Part shown: in pieces, positions 37,468-50,476 of the stretch
Layout of the letters: the number at the start of each line of letters is the position of its first letter
Position numbering within the stretch: the first letter of the stretch is position 1
DNA from: Pseudomonas saxonica
GTDB lineage: Bacteria > Pseudomonadota > Gammaproteobacteria > Pseudomonadales > Pseudomonadaceae
Assembly: GCF_007858365.1 (NCBI RefSeq)
Contig: NZ_VFIO01000001.1
Span: 558,001-622,000 of the forward strand
Direction: 5' to 3'
Length of the DNA: 64,000 nt
Translations under genes and position numbers: made by a program
The notes under the pieces: model-generated
Told to the model about the DNA's origin: nothing
What the model saw: the letters and a program-made list of their open reading frames with translations, nothing else
Database searches by the model: none

Positions 37468-40095
37468 TCAAGCGTCTTTGTCTTTACGCTTGTCTTCGAC
37501 CTTCCAGCTATTGCCATCGTAGAACGCGCGCCAGCCCGTAGGCTTGCCGTCTACTTCTGTCTGTACGTACTGCTCTTTGGTTTTGCGGCTGTAGCGAATC
37601 ACTGCGGGACGACCATCAGGGTCTTTCTTCGGCGCTTCACACAGGAAGTGGTACTTGGGATCAATCTCGTCCTTATGCGGAACAATCTCGATCACCAACG
37701 GCGCACGCGTCTCACGGTTTTTCGGGAACTGACTGGCCGCCAGGAACAAGCCAGAGGCACCGTCACGCAAGATATACGTGTCGTTGACCTTCTCGCACTT
37801 GAGCTCCGGCATTTTCACCGGGTCCATTTTCGGCGGCGCCGCCTCACCACTCTTCAGCAGTTTGCGGGTGTTTTTACACTCAGGATTGGTGCAACCAAAG
37901 AACTTGCCGAAACGCCCGGTTTTAAGCTGCATCTCGCTTCCGCATTTGTCGCACTCCAGGCTCGGCCCTTCGTACCCCTTGATGCGGTAGTTACCTTCTT
38001 CGATTTCGTAGCCTACGCAGTCCGGGTTGTTACCGCAGATATGAAGCTTGTGCTTCTCATCCAGCAAGTAAGCATCCATGGCCGTGCTGCAAATCGGGCA
38101 ACGGTGCTTACCCAACAACACCAGCGATTCGGACTCGCCTTCATCATCGGCGGCAATCTCATCGCCCGGCACCAGATTGACGGTGGCCTTGCAGCGCTCT
38201 TTAGGCGGCAAGCTGTAGCCCGAGCACCCCAGGAAAACACCCGTCGAGGCCGTACGAATCTGCATGGGACGACCGCATTCCTTGCACGGAATATCGGTCA
38301 TGACCGGCTGGTTGGCACGCATGCCGCCTTCAGGCGCCGCTGCGACTTCGAGTTTCTTTTTGAAGTCGCCGTAGAACTCGTCCAGTACGTTTTTCCAGTC
38401 GCGCTCGCCGTGAGCCACGTCGTCAAGGTTCTCTTCCATACCGGCCGTAAAGCCGTAGTCCATCAGATTAGAGAAGCTTTCAGACAAACGTTCAGTGACG
38501 ATGTCGCCCATTTTTTCGGAGTAGAAGCGGCGGTTATGCAACGCCACGTAGCCACGATCCTGAATGGTGCCGATAATCGCGGCATAGGTCGACGGACGAC
38601 CAATCCCGCGTTTTTCCATCTCTTTCACCAGGCTGGCTTCGGAGTACCGTGCAGGTGGCTTGGTGAAATGCTGGCTCGGATCCAGCTCGATCAGTTTCAG
38701 CTTGTCGCCCTGAGCCATGTCAGGCAGAACATCATCGTCGCCCGGCTTGGCAATTTGCGGCATGACACGGGTGTAACCGTCAAATTTGAGGATGCGACCC
38801 TTGGCGCGCAGCTCAAAGTCTCCGGCTGCCACGGTGACCGTGGTCGACAGATATTTGGCCGGCAGCATCTGGCACGCTACGAACTGGCGCCAGATCAGCT
38901 CATAAAGGCGCTCAGCGTCGCGCTCCATGCCCGACAGCTTGCTTGGATGCATATTCACATCCGAAGGCCGAATCGCTTCGTGAGCCTCTTGTGCGCCTTC
39001 CTTGCTGCTGTACACGTTAGGTGCTGGCGGCAGGTAGTCCGCGCCGAATTCACCTTCAATGTACGAACGCGCCATTTCCAGCGCATCAGCCGAGAGGTTG
39101 GTGGAGTCAGTACGCATATACGTGATGTAGCCCGCTTCATACAGACGCTGAGCCATCATCATGGTTTTCTTCACCCCGAAGCCCAGGCGATTACTCGCAG
39201 CCTGTTGCAGGGTGGACGTAATAAACGGTGCCGAAGGCTTGCTGCTGGTGGGCTTATCTTCACGCTTGACGATGCTGTAGCTGGAAGCCTTTAGCTTCTC
39301 CAGCGCCGCCATGGCTTGGGTTTCGTTCAGAGGCTTGAACGCCTCGCCTTTTTCACGGGCGACGTCGAAGCGCACTTTTGCACCCTTGGCGGTGCCGAGG
39401 TCTGCATGGATTTCCCAGTATTCTTCAGGGTTGAAGGCGCGGATTTCACGCTCACGCTCAACCACCAGCTTGACCGCCACCGATTGCACACGGCCTGCCG
39501 ACAGGCCACGGGCGATTTTCGCCCACAGCAGTGGCGACACCATGTAGCCCACTACGCGATCGAGAAAACGACGCGCTTGCTGGGCGTTGACACGGTTGAT
39601 GTCCAGCTCACCCGGCTTGGAGAAAGCTTCTTGAATCGCCTTCTTGGTGATTTCGTTAAACACCACCCGCTTGTAACGGCTGTCATCACCACCAATGGCT
39701 TCGCGCAGGTGCCAGGCAATGGCTTCCCCTTCGCGATCCAAGTCGGTTGCGAGATAGATGGTGTCTGCATCCTTGGCGAGCCGGCGCAGCTCTTCAATCA
39801 CCTTTTCCTTGCCGGGAAGGATCTCGTACTTGGCTTTCCAGCCGTGTTCGGGATCGACACCCATGCGCGAGATCAGCTGCTTTTGAGCCTTCTCTTTAGG
39901 CGACAGGGCTGGCGCTTCGCCGGCCGCGGCCTTACCACGCTTGGCAGCAGGTTCTTTACTGGCGCTAGCCGAACCGCTGGTGGGCAGGTCTCGGATATGG
40001 CCGATACTCGACTTCACCACGTACTCGTTGCCCAAGTACTTGTTGATGGTCTTGGCCTTAGCCGGGGATTCCACAATGACCAGCGATTTGCCCAT
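37468..40095 (-). CDS. topA: DNA topoisomerase I
   Basis: This 875-aa protein has a TOPRIM domain at the N-terminus ([21 protein letters not shown], then [15 protein letters not shown]), the catalytic Tyr in [14 protein letters not shown], and at least two C-terminal zinc-ribbon modules (CKECGRPM ... [12 protein letters not shown] ... CGNNPDC). It relaxes negative supercoils. A low-complexity insert rich in Ala and Lys lies near residue 45-70 ([20 protein letters not shown]), which looks non-conserved. ATG 40095. Confidence 0.98.
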   Translation of the reverse strand: MGKSLVIVESPAKAKTINKYLGNEYVVKSSIGHIRDLPTSGSASASKEPAAKRGKAAAGEAPALSPKEKAQKQLISRMGVDPEHGWKAKYEILPGKEKVIEELRRLAKDADTIYLATDLDREGEAIAWHLREAIGGDDSRYKRVVFNEITKKAIQEAFSKPGELDINRVNAQQARRFLDRVVGYMVSPLLWAKIARGLSAGRVQSVAVKLVVEREREIRAFNPEEYWEIHADLGTAKGAKVRFDVAREKGEAFKPLNETQAMAALEKLKASSYSIVKREDKPTSSKPSAPFITSTLQQAASNRLGFGVKKTMMMAQRLYEAGYITYMRTDSTNLSADALEMARSYIEGEFGADYLPPAPNVYSSKEGAQEAHEAIRPSDVNMHPSKLSGMERDAERLYELIWRQFVACQMLPAKYLSTTVTVAAGDFELRAKGRILKFDGYTRVMPQIAKPGDDDVLPDMAQGDKLKLIELDPSQHFTKPPARYSEASLVKEMEKRGIGRPSTYAAIIGTIQDRGYVALHNRRFYSEKMGDIVTERLSESFSNLMDYGFTAGMEENLDDVAHGERDWKNVLDEFYGDFKKKLEVAAAPEGGMRANQPVMTDIPCKECGRPMQIRTASTGVFLGCSGYSLPPKERCKATVNLVPGDEIAADDEGESESLVLLGKHRCPICSTAMDAYLLDEKHKLHICGNNPDCVGYEIEEGNYRIKGYEGPSLECDKCGSEMQLKTGRFGKFFGCTNPECKNTRKLLKSGEAAPPKMDPVKMPELKCEKVNDTYILRDGASGLFLAASQFPKNRETRAPLVIEIVPHKDEIDPKYHFLCEAPKKDPDGRPAVIRYSRKTKEQYVQTEVDGKPTGWRAFYDGNSWKVEDKRKDKDA

Positions 40096-40194
40096 GGATC
40101 AGAAAATTCCTGAATTCTAGAAGTGAAAGGCGGTTCGCGCCTGACGCGGCACCGCTATATATAGTGGCTACAAGGTGAGGTCAAGCGCAGGGTG

Positions 40195-40446
40195 CTACGC
40201 GACTGCGTCTTTAGCCTTGGGGAAAATACTCGGTTCTTCCTGAACAAGGGCGAAGCGCGGGACTGTTTTGCCCTCAAACTCCACTGTTTCAAGAAACATG
40301 CTCAACGGGCGTACCCAATACCCGAACTCACCATGCAGGGCTTGATAAAAAACGACCTGCTCTTCGGTTTCAGAGTGACGTGCCACATTGAACACCCGGT
40401 AATGCGGACCTTTGTAGTGCTGATAGAGCCCAAGTTGTACCGACAT
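40195..40446 (-). CDS. DUF1653 family protein
   Basis: This 83-aa protein starts at ATG 40446. The pattern LGLYQHYKGPHYRVFNVARHSETEEQVVFYQALHGE followed by WVRPLSMFLETVEFEG is the DUF1653 signature. It is a small soluble protein of unknown function that commonly lies beside topA. A GGGGGCG-rich stretch lies just upstream. It is 99 bp from topA and in the same direction. Confidence 0.88.
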   Translation of the reverse strand: MSVQLGLYQHYKGPHYRVFNVARHSETEEQVVFYQALHGEFGYWVRPLSMFLETVEFEGKTVPRFALVQEEPSIFPKAKDAVA

Positions 40447-40481
40447 ATTGCGCCCCCTCAAAGAAAAAAATTTAAAACGCT

Positions 40482-40512
40482 TAAAAAACAAAACCGGGGC
40501 ACATGGCCCCGG
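40482..40512 (-). terminator. fadBA terminator
   Basis: CCGGGGC (40494-40500) and GCCCCGG (40506-40512) enclose ACATG and are followed on the minus strand by TTTTGTTTTTT. It lies 20 bp beyond the fadA stop and ends the fadBA transcript. Confidence 0.85.
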
Positions 40513-40531
40513 CTTCCATCAACGCAACGCG

Positions 40532-41722
<1,191 letters not shown>

Positions 41723-41734
41723 CTAATGGGGCGC

Positions 41735-43882
<2,148 letters not shown>

Positions 43883-44124
43883 CAACTGATCTCCAGGATA
43901 TGGAAGCTGAACAGTACACGTCGCACGCCTGCGTCTGGCCGTCACTGACCTTTGGGCCAATACAGATTCCAATCCGCCAGGCACACCCGCCAACGCGATA
44001 ATCGGGGTGATGCGAGCATCGTCTTACAGGACAAACACTCGATTCATACGCCCGTTTGATTTGGGTGTCGACACCTTCACGGAAAAGCCAACGATTGTCA
44101 ATTGTCCAACTCAACGATGATAAA

Positions 44125-44138
44125 ACGACTGGTCGGTC
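44125..44138. promoter_or_regulatory. Motif shared with the psrA upstream region
   Basis: ACGACTGGTCGGTC is identical to 35039-35052 and lies 243 bp upstream of fadB on the same strand relation as at psrA. It is a candidate operator for a lipid-related regulator; the function is not established. Confidence 0.45.
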
Positions 44139-44146
44139 GCAATTTG

Positions 44147-44292
44147 TAGTCGCTGACGAGGCACGAAGGCTGCGATCGGCGGCAAAGCCTTCGTAAATGC
44201 AAGGACGCCTCAGTATCTGACACGTCGCACAACTTGAATATCAAGGTCTGAGCGCCTGGCTCATCGCAGCTTTCGTGCCTCGACAGCGACTA
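44147..44292. repeat. 146-bp REP pair with 30-bp terminal inverted repeats
   Basis: Arms at 44147-44176 and 44263-44292 (start TAGTCGCTGACGAGGCACGA) match as inverted repeats at 28 of 30 positions. Within it, GGCGGCAAAGCCTTCGT follows the first arm. The same unit recurs at about 49531-49578 in inverted orientation, so this is a second REP-like family distinct from the 24122/37351 one. Confidence 0.78.
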
Positions 44293-44306
44293 CCAGTGCT
44301 GCGTAC

Positions 44307-44744
44307 TCAAGCTAATGCCTTGAGCACCTCGTCAATGGCCAGCAGCACTTCAGATTCGCCTTTCTCCCCCCAATACAACGCGATCATCTGCGAGGTGGCT
44401 TCGATTTTGTACACGCTAGCCGGCAACTTTTTGAACTGCGTTAACAAACGTTCATCCACGCACTCTTCACGCCACTGATTAACCCATATTCCCGGAGATG
44501 ATTGCCAATAGCACCACTCATCTGGCTTAGTACTGCGCCGCGGTCGAAGAAACTGAGCACAGGAACCCGGCGGCTCAGGCTCGAGCCAATGAGGCCATTG
44601 CTGTTTGGCCAGCTGCATGGACAACCCCATGCGTCGAGCCTCCATGCGCAGCGCCATACGGCCGCTCTGACGGCGCGAAGGCCGCAACCAGGCCAGAGGA
44701 CTCAAAACCAGCGCCAGGATTGACACCACTATCCATACCGTCAT
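44307..44744 (-). CDS. Conserved hypothetical membrane-anchored protein
   Basis: This 145-aa protein starts at ATG 44744 (MTVWIVVSILALVLSPLAWL); the first 20 residues are a membrane anchor. The rest is soluble and basic, with a Trp-rich segment (DEWCYWQSSPGIWVNQWREE). No family is recognised. It lies beside the usp gene, as PA3016 does by memory, and the two are divergent. Function unknown. Confidence 0.75.
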   Translation of the reverse strand: MTVWIVVSILALVLSPLAWLRPSRRQSGRMALRMEARRMGLSMQLAKQQWPHWLEPEPPGSCAQFLRPRRSTKPDEWCYWQSSPGIWVNQWREECVDERLLTQFKKLPASVYKIEATSQMIALYWGEKGESEVLLAIDEVLKALA

Positions 44745-44846
44745 ATCTGTACTCTTATTACCTGTTAAACGAATTTGCCGACATGAACCGTGCCCCTTCA
44801 AAAAGGGCCATACTCAAAACCATTGTCATCTAAAGGAGCGTTTCAC

Positions 44847-45305
44847 ATGCCTTCCACGCTAACGTCCTACAAGCATATTTTAGTCGCCGTCGACCTGACT
44901 GAAGAATGTGATCCGGTGATCTATCGCGCCAGCGCAAGTGCCGAGGCTAACGGCGCCAAGTTGTCTCTGATACACATCGTCGAGCCGATGGCGATGGCAT
45001 TTGGGGGCGACGTGCCGATGGATCTGTCGCAATTGCAGCAACAACAGTTTGACCAGGCCAACGAGCGCCTTGAACGGCTGATCGATAAGTACTCACAACT
45101 TACCACCGCCAACTGCCATCTTAAATTTGGCCAGCCTCGGCAGGAAATTCACGCTTTCGCCATTAAAGAAAAATGCGACCTGATCGTCGTTGGCAGTCAT
45201 GGCCGACACGGTCTCGCTCTGCTGCTGGGCTCTACGGCAAACGACGTATTGCATGGTGCACCGTGTGATGTCCTGGCGGTGAGCCTAAAAAAATCGGATG
45301 ACTGA
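44847..45305 (+). CDS. Universal stress protein (UspA family)
   Basis: This 152-aa protein starts at ATG 44847, with AAAGGAG 12 bases upstream. It has the Usp fold opening (YKHILVAVDLTEECDPV), and the ATP-binding or phosphorylation-type GSHGRHGLALLLGSTANDVLHGAPCDVLAV lies near the C-terminus. It is a cytosolic stress-response protein. A strong terminator follows. Confidence 0.93.
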   Translation: MPSTLTSYKHILVAVDLTEECDPVIYRASASAEANGAKLSLIHIVEPMAMAFGGDVPMDLSQLQQQQFDQANERLERLIDKYSQLTTANCHLKFGQPRQEIHAFAIKEKCDLIVVGSHGRHGLALLLGSTANDVLHGAPCDVLAVSLKKSDD

Positions 45306-45322
45306 CTTAGTCTGGATGTAAC

Positions 45323-45366
45323 AAAAAAAAAGCCCGGCCTTTTTGCGTAAAAGGCCGGGCTTTTTC
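45323..45366. terminator. Bidirectional terminator between usp and uup
   Basis: AGCCCGGCCTTTT (45331-45343) and AAAAGGCCGGGCT (45349-45361) form a 13-bp stem around a short loop (TGCGT), with A and T runs on both outer sides. It ends the converging usp and uup transcripts. Confidence 0.92.
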
Positions 45367-45384
45367 AGTTCAGCAGACGGTCAA

Positions 45385-47301
45385 TCAGGCATCCAGCTCA
45401 GCCCAACGCTCCACCAATTGCTCAAGCTCAGCTTGCAGTTTCTCAAGCTTGGCAATCACTTCAGCTGTTTGTGCTGCAGGACGCTGGTAGAAGCCTGCGT
45501 CAGCCATTTCGGCTTCGACAGCAGCAATCGCCTGCTCTTTAGCATCAATCTCGCCTGGCAACGATTCCAGCTCACGCTGCAACTTGTAGCTTAATTTCTT
45601 TTTAGCGGCCGGGGCCGGCTGAGCAGCGGCTGGAGCCGGTGCTGCTGCCACGACCGCAGAGTTCAAGTCAGCTTTGCCGGACTTGCTCTCGGTCACACCC
45701 AACAGACGCGGCGAACCACCCTGACGCAACCAGTCCTGATAACCGCCCACGTATTCACGCACCTTGCCTTCACCTTCGAAGACCAGGGTGCTGGTGACCA
45801 CGTTGTCGAGGAATGCCCGGTCGTGACTGACCATCAGCACTGTGCCCTGGAAAGTCAGCAGGACTTCTTCAAGCAGCTCCAGCGTTTCAACGTCAAGGTC
45901 GTTGGTTGGCTCATCGAGTACCAACAAGTTGGCCGGTTTGCTGAACAGTTTGGCCAGCAACAAACGGGCGCGCTCACCACCCGACAGTGCCTTGACTGGC
46001 GTGCGAGCACGCTGAGGGCTGAACAGGAAGTCGCCCAGGTAGCTGAGGACATGGCGGCTCTGGCCGTCGATATCAATAAAATCACGGCCTTCGGCCACGT
46101 TATCGATAACCGTTTTTTCCAGATCCAACTGATGACGCAATTGGTCGAAGTACGCCACGTCAATGCGTGTGCCCTCCTCCACTTTGCCTTCAGTCGGTTG
46201 CAGGCCACCGAGCATCAACTTCAACAGCGTGGTCTTGCCGGTACCGTTGGCACCCAGCAGACCAATACGGTCGCCACGCTGCAACACCATCGAGAAGTCC
46301 TTGATCAGGAACGGACCGCCCGGATGCGCGAAGCTTACGTTTTCAAGCACCATCACTTGCTTGCCCGACTTGTCAGCCGTGTCCAGCAGGATATTGGCTT
46401 TGCCGGTACGCTCGCGACGCTCGCTGCGCTCAACACGCAGCGCTTTCAAGGCACGCACGCGGCCTTCGTTACGGGTACGACGGGCCTTGATGCCCTGACG
46501 GATCCACACTTCTTCCTGAGCCAGACGCTTGTCGAACAAGGCGTTGGCGGTCTCTTCGGCCGCCAACGTGGCTTCTTTGTGCACCAGGAAACTGGCGTAG
46601 TCGCCGTTCCAGTCGATCAGGCCGCCGCGGTCCAGCTCCAGAATCCGGGTCGCCAGGTTCTGCAAGAAGGAACGGTCGTGGGTGATAAACAGAACAGCGC
46701 CCTGGAAATCTTTAAGCGCTTCTTCAAGCCAGGCAATAGCACCGATGTCCAAGTGGTTGGTCGGTTCGTCGAGCAGCAGCAGATCTGGCTCGGAAACCAG
46801 TGCTTGCGCCAGCAGGACGCGTCGACGCCAGCCGCCGGACAATTCAGCCAGGGTTTTATCAGCAGGCAACTGCAGACGGCTTAGGGTGCTGTCGACCAAT
46901 TGCTGCAAGCGCCAGCCATCACGGGCTTCGAGGTCTTGCTGGACGTGCATCAGTTTGTCCAGGTCGGCATCGGTCACGATGTTCTGGCTCAGGTGGTGGT
47001 ACTGAGCCAAGAGCTCACCCACACCGTCCAGACCTTCGGCAACCACATCGAATACTGTCCGCTCGTCGGCTACCGGCAACTCTTGCGGCAACTCGCCTAT
47101 TTTGAGCCCGGGTGCGCGCCAGACAGAGCCGTCATCGGGTTTTTGATCACCTTTTACCAGCTTCATCATGCTGGATTTGCCGGTGCCGTTGCGGCCGATG
47201 ATGCACACCCGCTCTCCACGGGCGATCTGCCAGGACACCTTGTCCAACAACGGCGTAGAGCCGAAAGCAAGGGACACATCGCTGAATTTGAGCAGGGTCA
47301 T
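45385..47301 (-). CDS. uup: ABC-F ATPase (Uup-like)
   Basis: This is a 638-aa protein with duplicated ABC domains and no membrane helix. Walker A sites are IGRNGTGKSS and LGANGTGKTT; signatures are LSGGWRRRVLLAQAL and LSGGERARLLLAKLF; Walker B sites are LLLLDEPTNHLD and LLVLDEPTNDLD. A C-terminal coiled coil (about 560-638) fits Uup rather than EttA. It associates with ribosomes or affects transposon excision in E. coli. ATG 47301; a longer frame is not supported. Confidence 0.94.
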   Translation of the reverse strand: MTLLKFSDVSLAFGSTPLLDKVSWQIARGERVCIIGRNGTGKSSMMKLVKGDQKPDDGSVWRAPGLKIGELPQELPVADERTVFDVVAEGLDGVGELLAQYHHLSQNIVTDADLDKLMHVQQDLEARDGWRLQQLVDSTLSRLQLPADKTLAELSGGWRRRVLLAQALVSEPDLLLLDEPTNHLDIGAIAWLEEALKDFQGAVLFITHDRSFLQNLATRILELDRGGLIDWNGDYASFLVHKEATLAAEETANALFDKRLAQEEVWIRQGIKARRTRNEGRVRALKALRVERSERRERTGKANILLDTADKSGKQVMVLENVSFAHPGGPFLIKDFSMVLQRGDRIGLLGANGTGKTTLLKLMLGGLQPTEGKVEEGTRIDVAYFDQLRHQLDLEKTVIDNVAEGRDFIDIDGQSRHVLSYLGDFLFSPQRARTPVKALSGGERARLLLAKLFSKPANLLVLDEPTNDLDVETLELLEEVLLTFQGTVLMVSHDRAFLDNVVTSTLVFEGEGKVREYVGGYQDWLRQGGSPRLLGVTESKSGKADLNSAVVAAAPAPAAAQPAPAAKKKLSYKLQRELESLPGEIDAKEQAIAAVEAEMADAGFYQRPAAQTAEVIAKLEKLQAELEQLVERWAELDA

Positions 47302-47516
47302 GATCTTCTCCGAAAACTGGGCGCGCATTCTACCTGATTTGAGCCCTTTGGCGGCCGGGTATTTCGTCGACGGTGCTCTTCTCCCTCCATTTAGTGCCAA
47401 CTTGCACCGCATGGCCGCCAATGCTTTCACGGCGCGCTGGCAAAAGGCTAAGCTACGGCACAATCAGTGCAGGCCGGGTCTGCACTTGTCGCGTTTTCTA
47501 TTTGTACGGAAGCCCC

Positions 47517-49445
47517 ATGCGCAGTCGCCTTTTCAACTTTTTATCCTGCCTGCTTCTCACTACCTGCGCCGTGCAATCCGCCCATGCCGCAGACCTTACC
47601 CAACAACGTCAACTGTACGACGAAGCCAAACGAGCATTAGCCAAAGGTGACTCTGGCCCCTACTTTCAGAATGCCGCCGCCCTTCGTTCGTATCCACTGA
47701 CGCCTTACCTGGCCTACGACGAACTGACCGCGCGCCTAAAATCGGCCGACAATGCTGAAATAGAGCAGTTTCTGGCCGAGCATGGCGACTTGCCACAAGC
47801 CAACTGGATGAAACTGCGCTGGTTGCGCTGGCTGGCAGACCGTGGCGACTGGGCGACTTTCGCCAAGTACTACGATCCCAAGCTTAATTTCACAGAGCTG
47901 GACTGCCTGAACGGTCAATATGAGTTGCAGCACAACCGCAAGGCTGAGGGCTACGCCAGTGCCGAAAAACTCTGGCTGGTGGGCAAGGCGCAACCTGCCG
48001 CGTGTGATGCTCTGTTTAGCCAGTGGGCCGCGGAAGGTCAATTGACTGAACAGAAGCGCTGGCAGCGCGTCAAGCTGGCAGCGGAGGCGCGTAATTACGG
48101 CTTGGCCACTTCGCTGGCCAACGGCCTTACCAGCCTCGGCCCACAGGCCAAGCTGATGATTGACGTGGCACAAAAGCCCGACATGCTCAGCCAGCCCTCA
48201 CGCTTCGCCCCGGCCAGCGAGGCCATGTCTGATGCCGTGGGTCTGGGCTTGCGCCGCCTGGCACGCCAAGACCCGGAAAAGGCCGCCTCACTGCTCGACA
48301 CTTACGCCACCAACATGCATTTTTCACGTGACGAAAAAGTCGCGATTGCCCGTGAAATAGGTCTGACGTTCGCCCGCCGCTATGACAGCCGCGGCCTGGA
48401 TATCATGACCAAGTACGACCCTGAGCTGCGCGACAACACCGTCACCGAATGGCGTCTGCGCCTGTTGCTGCGCCTTGCGCGCTGGCAAGATGCTTACCAG
48501 TTAACGCAAAAACTGCCGCAGGATCTGGCCAGCACCAACCGCTGGCGCTATTGGCAGGCTCGCAGCCTTGAGCTGGCCGAGCCAAAAAACCCGCAGTCAC
48601 TCGCACTGTTCAAAAATGTCGCCAAGGAGCGTGATTTTTACGGATTCCTGGCCGCAGATCGCGCCCAGACGCCTTATCAGCTAAACAACAAACCGCTGGT
48701 ACTCAGCCCGCAGCTCATCAATAAAGTGCGCAACACCCCGGGCGTTCAGCGGGCACTGGAGTTTCATGATCGCGGCCAGATCGTCGACGGGCGGCGAGAA
48801 TGGTATTACGTCAGTCGCCACTTCAACCGCGATGAAATGGTCGCGCAGGCCAAACTGGCCTATGACCTGAAATGGTACTTCCCGGCGATTCGCACCATCA
48901 GCCAGGCGCAGTATTGGGACGACCTGGATATACGCTTCCCGATGGCTCACCGCGACACCTTGGTGCGAGAGTCCAAAGTTAGGGGCCTTCACTCCAGCTG
49001 GGTGTTTGCCATTACCCGACAGGAAAGTGCGTTTATGGATGACGCACGTTCTGGCGTGGGTGCAAGCGGCTTGATGCAATTGATGCCAGCCACCGCCAAA
49101 GAGACCGCGAGAAAATTCAATATTCCGCTGGCCTCCCCGCAGCAGGTGCTTAACCCGGATAAAAACATTCAGCTGGGCGCTGCCTATCTGAGCCAGGTAC
49201 ATGGCCAGTTCAACGGCAACAGGGTGCTGGCTTCCGCCGCCTATAACGCAGGCCCCGGCCGTGTTCGCCAGTGGCTCAAAGGTGCGAACCATTTGGGTTT
49301 CGATGTGTGGATTGAAAGCATCCCGTTCGATGAGACCCGCCAATATGTGCAGAACGTGCTGTCATATTCGGTGATCTACGGACAGAAGCTCAATATCCCG
49401 CAGCCACTGGTTGATTGGCATGAACGCTTTTTCGACGATCAATAA
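47517..49445 (+). CDS. slt: Soluble lytic murein transglycosylase
   Basis: This 642-aa protein has a signal peptide (MRSRLFNFLSCLLLTTCAVQSAHA). A long superhelical (U-shaped) domain precedes the C-terminal lysozyme-like domain: the catalytic Glu503 is in ITRQESAF, followed by GVGASGLMQLMPATAKETA and AAYNAGPGRVRQWL. It cleaves peptidoglycan to 1,6-anhydro muropeptides in the periplasm, which NagZ then recycles. ATG 47517. Confidence 0.96.
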   Translation: MRSRLFNFLSCLLLTTCAVQSAHAADLTQQRQLYDEAKRALAKGDSGPYFQNAAALRSYPLTPYLAYDELTARLKSADNAEIEQFLAEHGDLPQANWMKLRWLRWLADRGDWATFAKYYDPKLNFTELDCLNGQYELQHNRKAEGYASAEKLWLVGKAQPAACDALFSQWAAEGQLTEQKRWQRVKLAAEARNYGLATSLANGLTSLGPQAKLMIDVAQKPDMLSQPSRFAPASEAMSDAVGLGLRRLARQDPEKAASLLDTYATNMHFSRDEKVAIAREIGLTFARRYDSRGLDIMTKYDPELRDNTVTEWRLRLLLRLARWQDAYQLTQKLPQDLASTNRWRYWQARSLELAEPKNPQSLALFKNVAKERDFYGFLAADRAQTPYQLNNKPLVLSPQLINKVRNTPGVQRALEFHDRGQIVDGRREWYYVSRHFNRDEMVAQAKLAYDLKWYFPAIRTISQAQYWDDLDIRFPMAHRDTLVRESKVRGLHSSWVFAITRQESAFMDDARSGVGASGLMQLMPATAKETARKFNIPLASPQQVLNPDKNIQLGAAYLSQVHGQFNGNRVLASAAYNAGPGRVRQWLKGANHLGFDVWIESIPFDETRQYVQNVLSYSVIYGQKLNIPQPLVDWHERFFDDQ

Positions 49446-49455
49446 CCGCTATTGA

Positions 49456-49578
49456 CCGTAGTTGCTGACAACGGCCGCTTTCGAGCACGAAGCGGTCGAA
49501 AAAGGCGACACCTCGGGATTTGAGGCTCTACGAAGGCTTTGCCGCCCATCGCAGCCTTCGTTCCTTGTCAGCGACTGC
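49456..49578. repeat. REP-like pair related to 44147-44292
   Basis: The region 49531-49578 contains CGAAGGCTTTGCCGCC and CAGCCTTCGTTCC, then TTGTCAGCGACTGC. Its complement (CGCTGACAAGGAACGAAGGC) is closely related to the first arm at 44147. A degenerate partner, TAGTTGCTGACAAC, lies at about 49459-49472. It sits between slt and the converging MOSC gene. Confidence 0.65.
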
Positions 49579-49590
49579 AGGTCTCACCCG

Positions 49591-50397
49591 CTACTCCAGT
49601 ACTGTCACTGGCATTCCAACTTCCAGTACACCATTGCTGTCATTGACCAGGTTCTGGCCAAACATCGTGCCGCCTTCTTGCCTACGATAGGACATCAGGG
49701 TCGCCAGCGGTTCACGATGTTCATCACGTACGCCGGTTTGAGGATCAATGGTGGTAAGAATGCAGCGCGAGCAGGGTTTGACGACTCGAAACTCGACATC
49801 ACCAATGCGGATCCGCTTCCAGCCATCCTCCGCGAACGCCTCACTGCCCTCAATGACCAGATTTGGCCTGAACCGCAACATCTCCAGCGGCCGGCCCACT
49901 CTGCTCGTAATATCATCCAGCGACGCCTGACCAATCAGCAAAAGCGGGTAGCCATCGGCAAACGCCACCTTGTCATCGTCTCGCCCATAACCTGCTTCAG
50001 TCATGCGGGCACGCTGAAGAGGTACATGCACCAACCGCACCGGCTTATTGATAAAACGACTCAGCCAGTCGGCAGCCGCATCTCCCGCGTCGGGCACGCG
50101 CAAGGTATCGCGCCATATCGTAACGCCGCGCAGGTCGTTTTCAGGTTCCGGCACTTGGACATTAAGGGCTTCAAACCCTTGCGCGCTCAAGGTCAAGCCG
50201 CCAGCAGCATTCCATAAAGCCGACAGTTGGCTCATCTGCGGGTCGGTCCGCTGCGTCAGAAAACGCCCGCTAGCCTCATCCACCAACATCCAGCGTCGAT
50301 CCCCGACCACACCTAATTTGTCGAGAGCGGCTTGCGGCAGGTGCTCCCCTTTCGCAGATTTCAGCGGATAACGGTAAAGCGCGCTTAGACGCAGCAT
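49591..50397 (-). CDS. MOSC-domain protein (YcbX-like)
   Basis: This is a 268-aa protein. The N-terminal MOSC beta-barrel part (LYRYPLKSAKGEHLPQAALD) is followed by the MOSC core with the Cys in VVKPCSRCILTTIDPQTG. That is the YcbX / molybdenum cofactor sulfurase C-terminal type, without the 2Fe-2S ferredoxin tail of E. coli YcbX. It may act in molybdenum-dependent reduction of N-hydroxylated compounds or in sulfur carrier steps. ATG 50397. Confidence 0.85.
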   Translation of the reverse strand: MLRLSALYRYPLKSAKGEHLPQAALDKLGVVGDRRWMLVDEASGRFLTQRTDPQMSQLSALWNAAGGLTLSAQGFEALNVQVPEPENDLRGVTIWRDTLRVPDAGDAAADWLSRFINKPVRLVHVPLQRARMTEAGYGRDDDKVAFADGYPLLLIGQASLDDITSRVGRPLEMLRFRPNLVIEGSEAFAEDGWKRIRIGDVEFRVVKPCSRCILTTIDPQTGVRDEHREPLATLMSYRRQEGGTMFGQNLVNDSNGVLEVGMPVTVLE

Positions 50398-50476
50398 GAG
50401 TCGGCTTCCTGCGGAGTTAAAACCGCCAGATTATAGGAGCCTTACTGCGATGCAAAGATCAGGCAAATGCCGCACA

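Larger units (their letters stand above)
43883..44306. other. fadB upstream region with shared motif and REP-like pair
   Basis: This 424-bp gap has no gene. It holds the ACGACTGGTCGGTC motif at 44125-44138, a 146-bp inverted-repeat pair at 44147-44292, and CAAAC (about 44032) with GTTTG (about 44054) spaced by 17 bp. No exact PsrA box of the psrA type is seen. Confidence 0.5.

Noticed and set aside
37426..39294. Long plus-strand open frame (622 codons) opposite topA
   Set aside because: It is the antisense shadow of topA in a GC-biased gene; composition is unlike a protein, no motif is visible and topA is certain.
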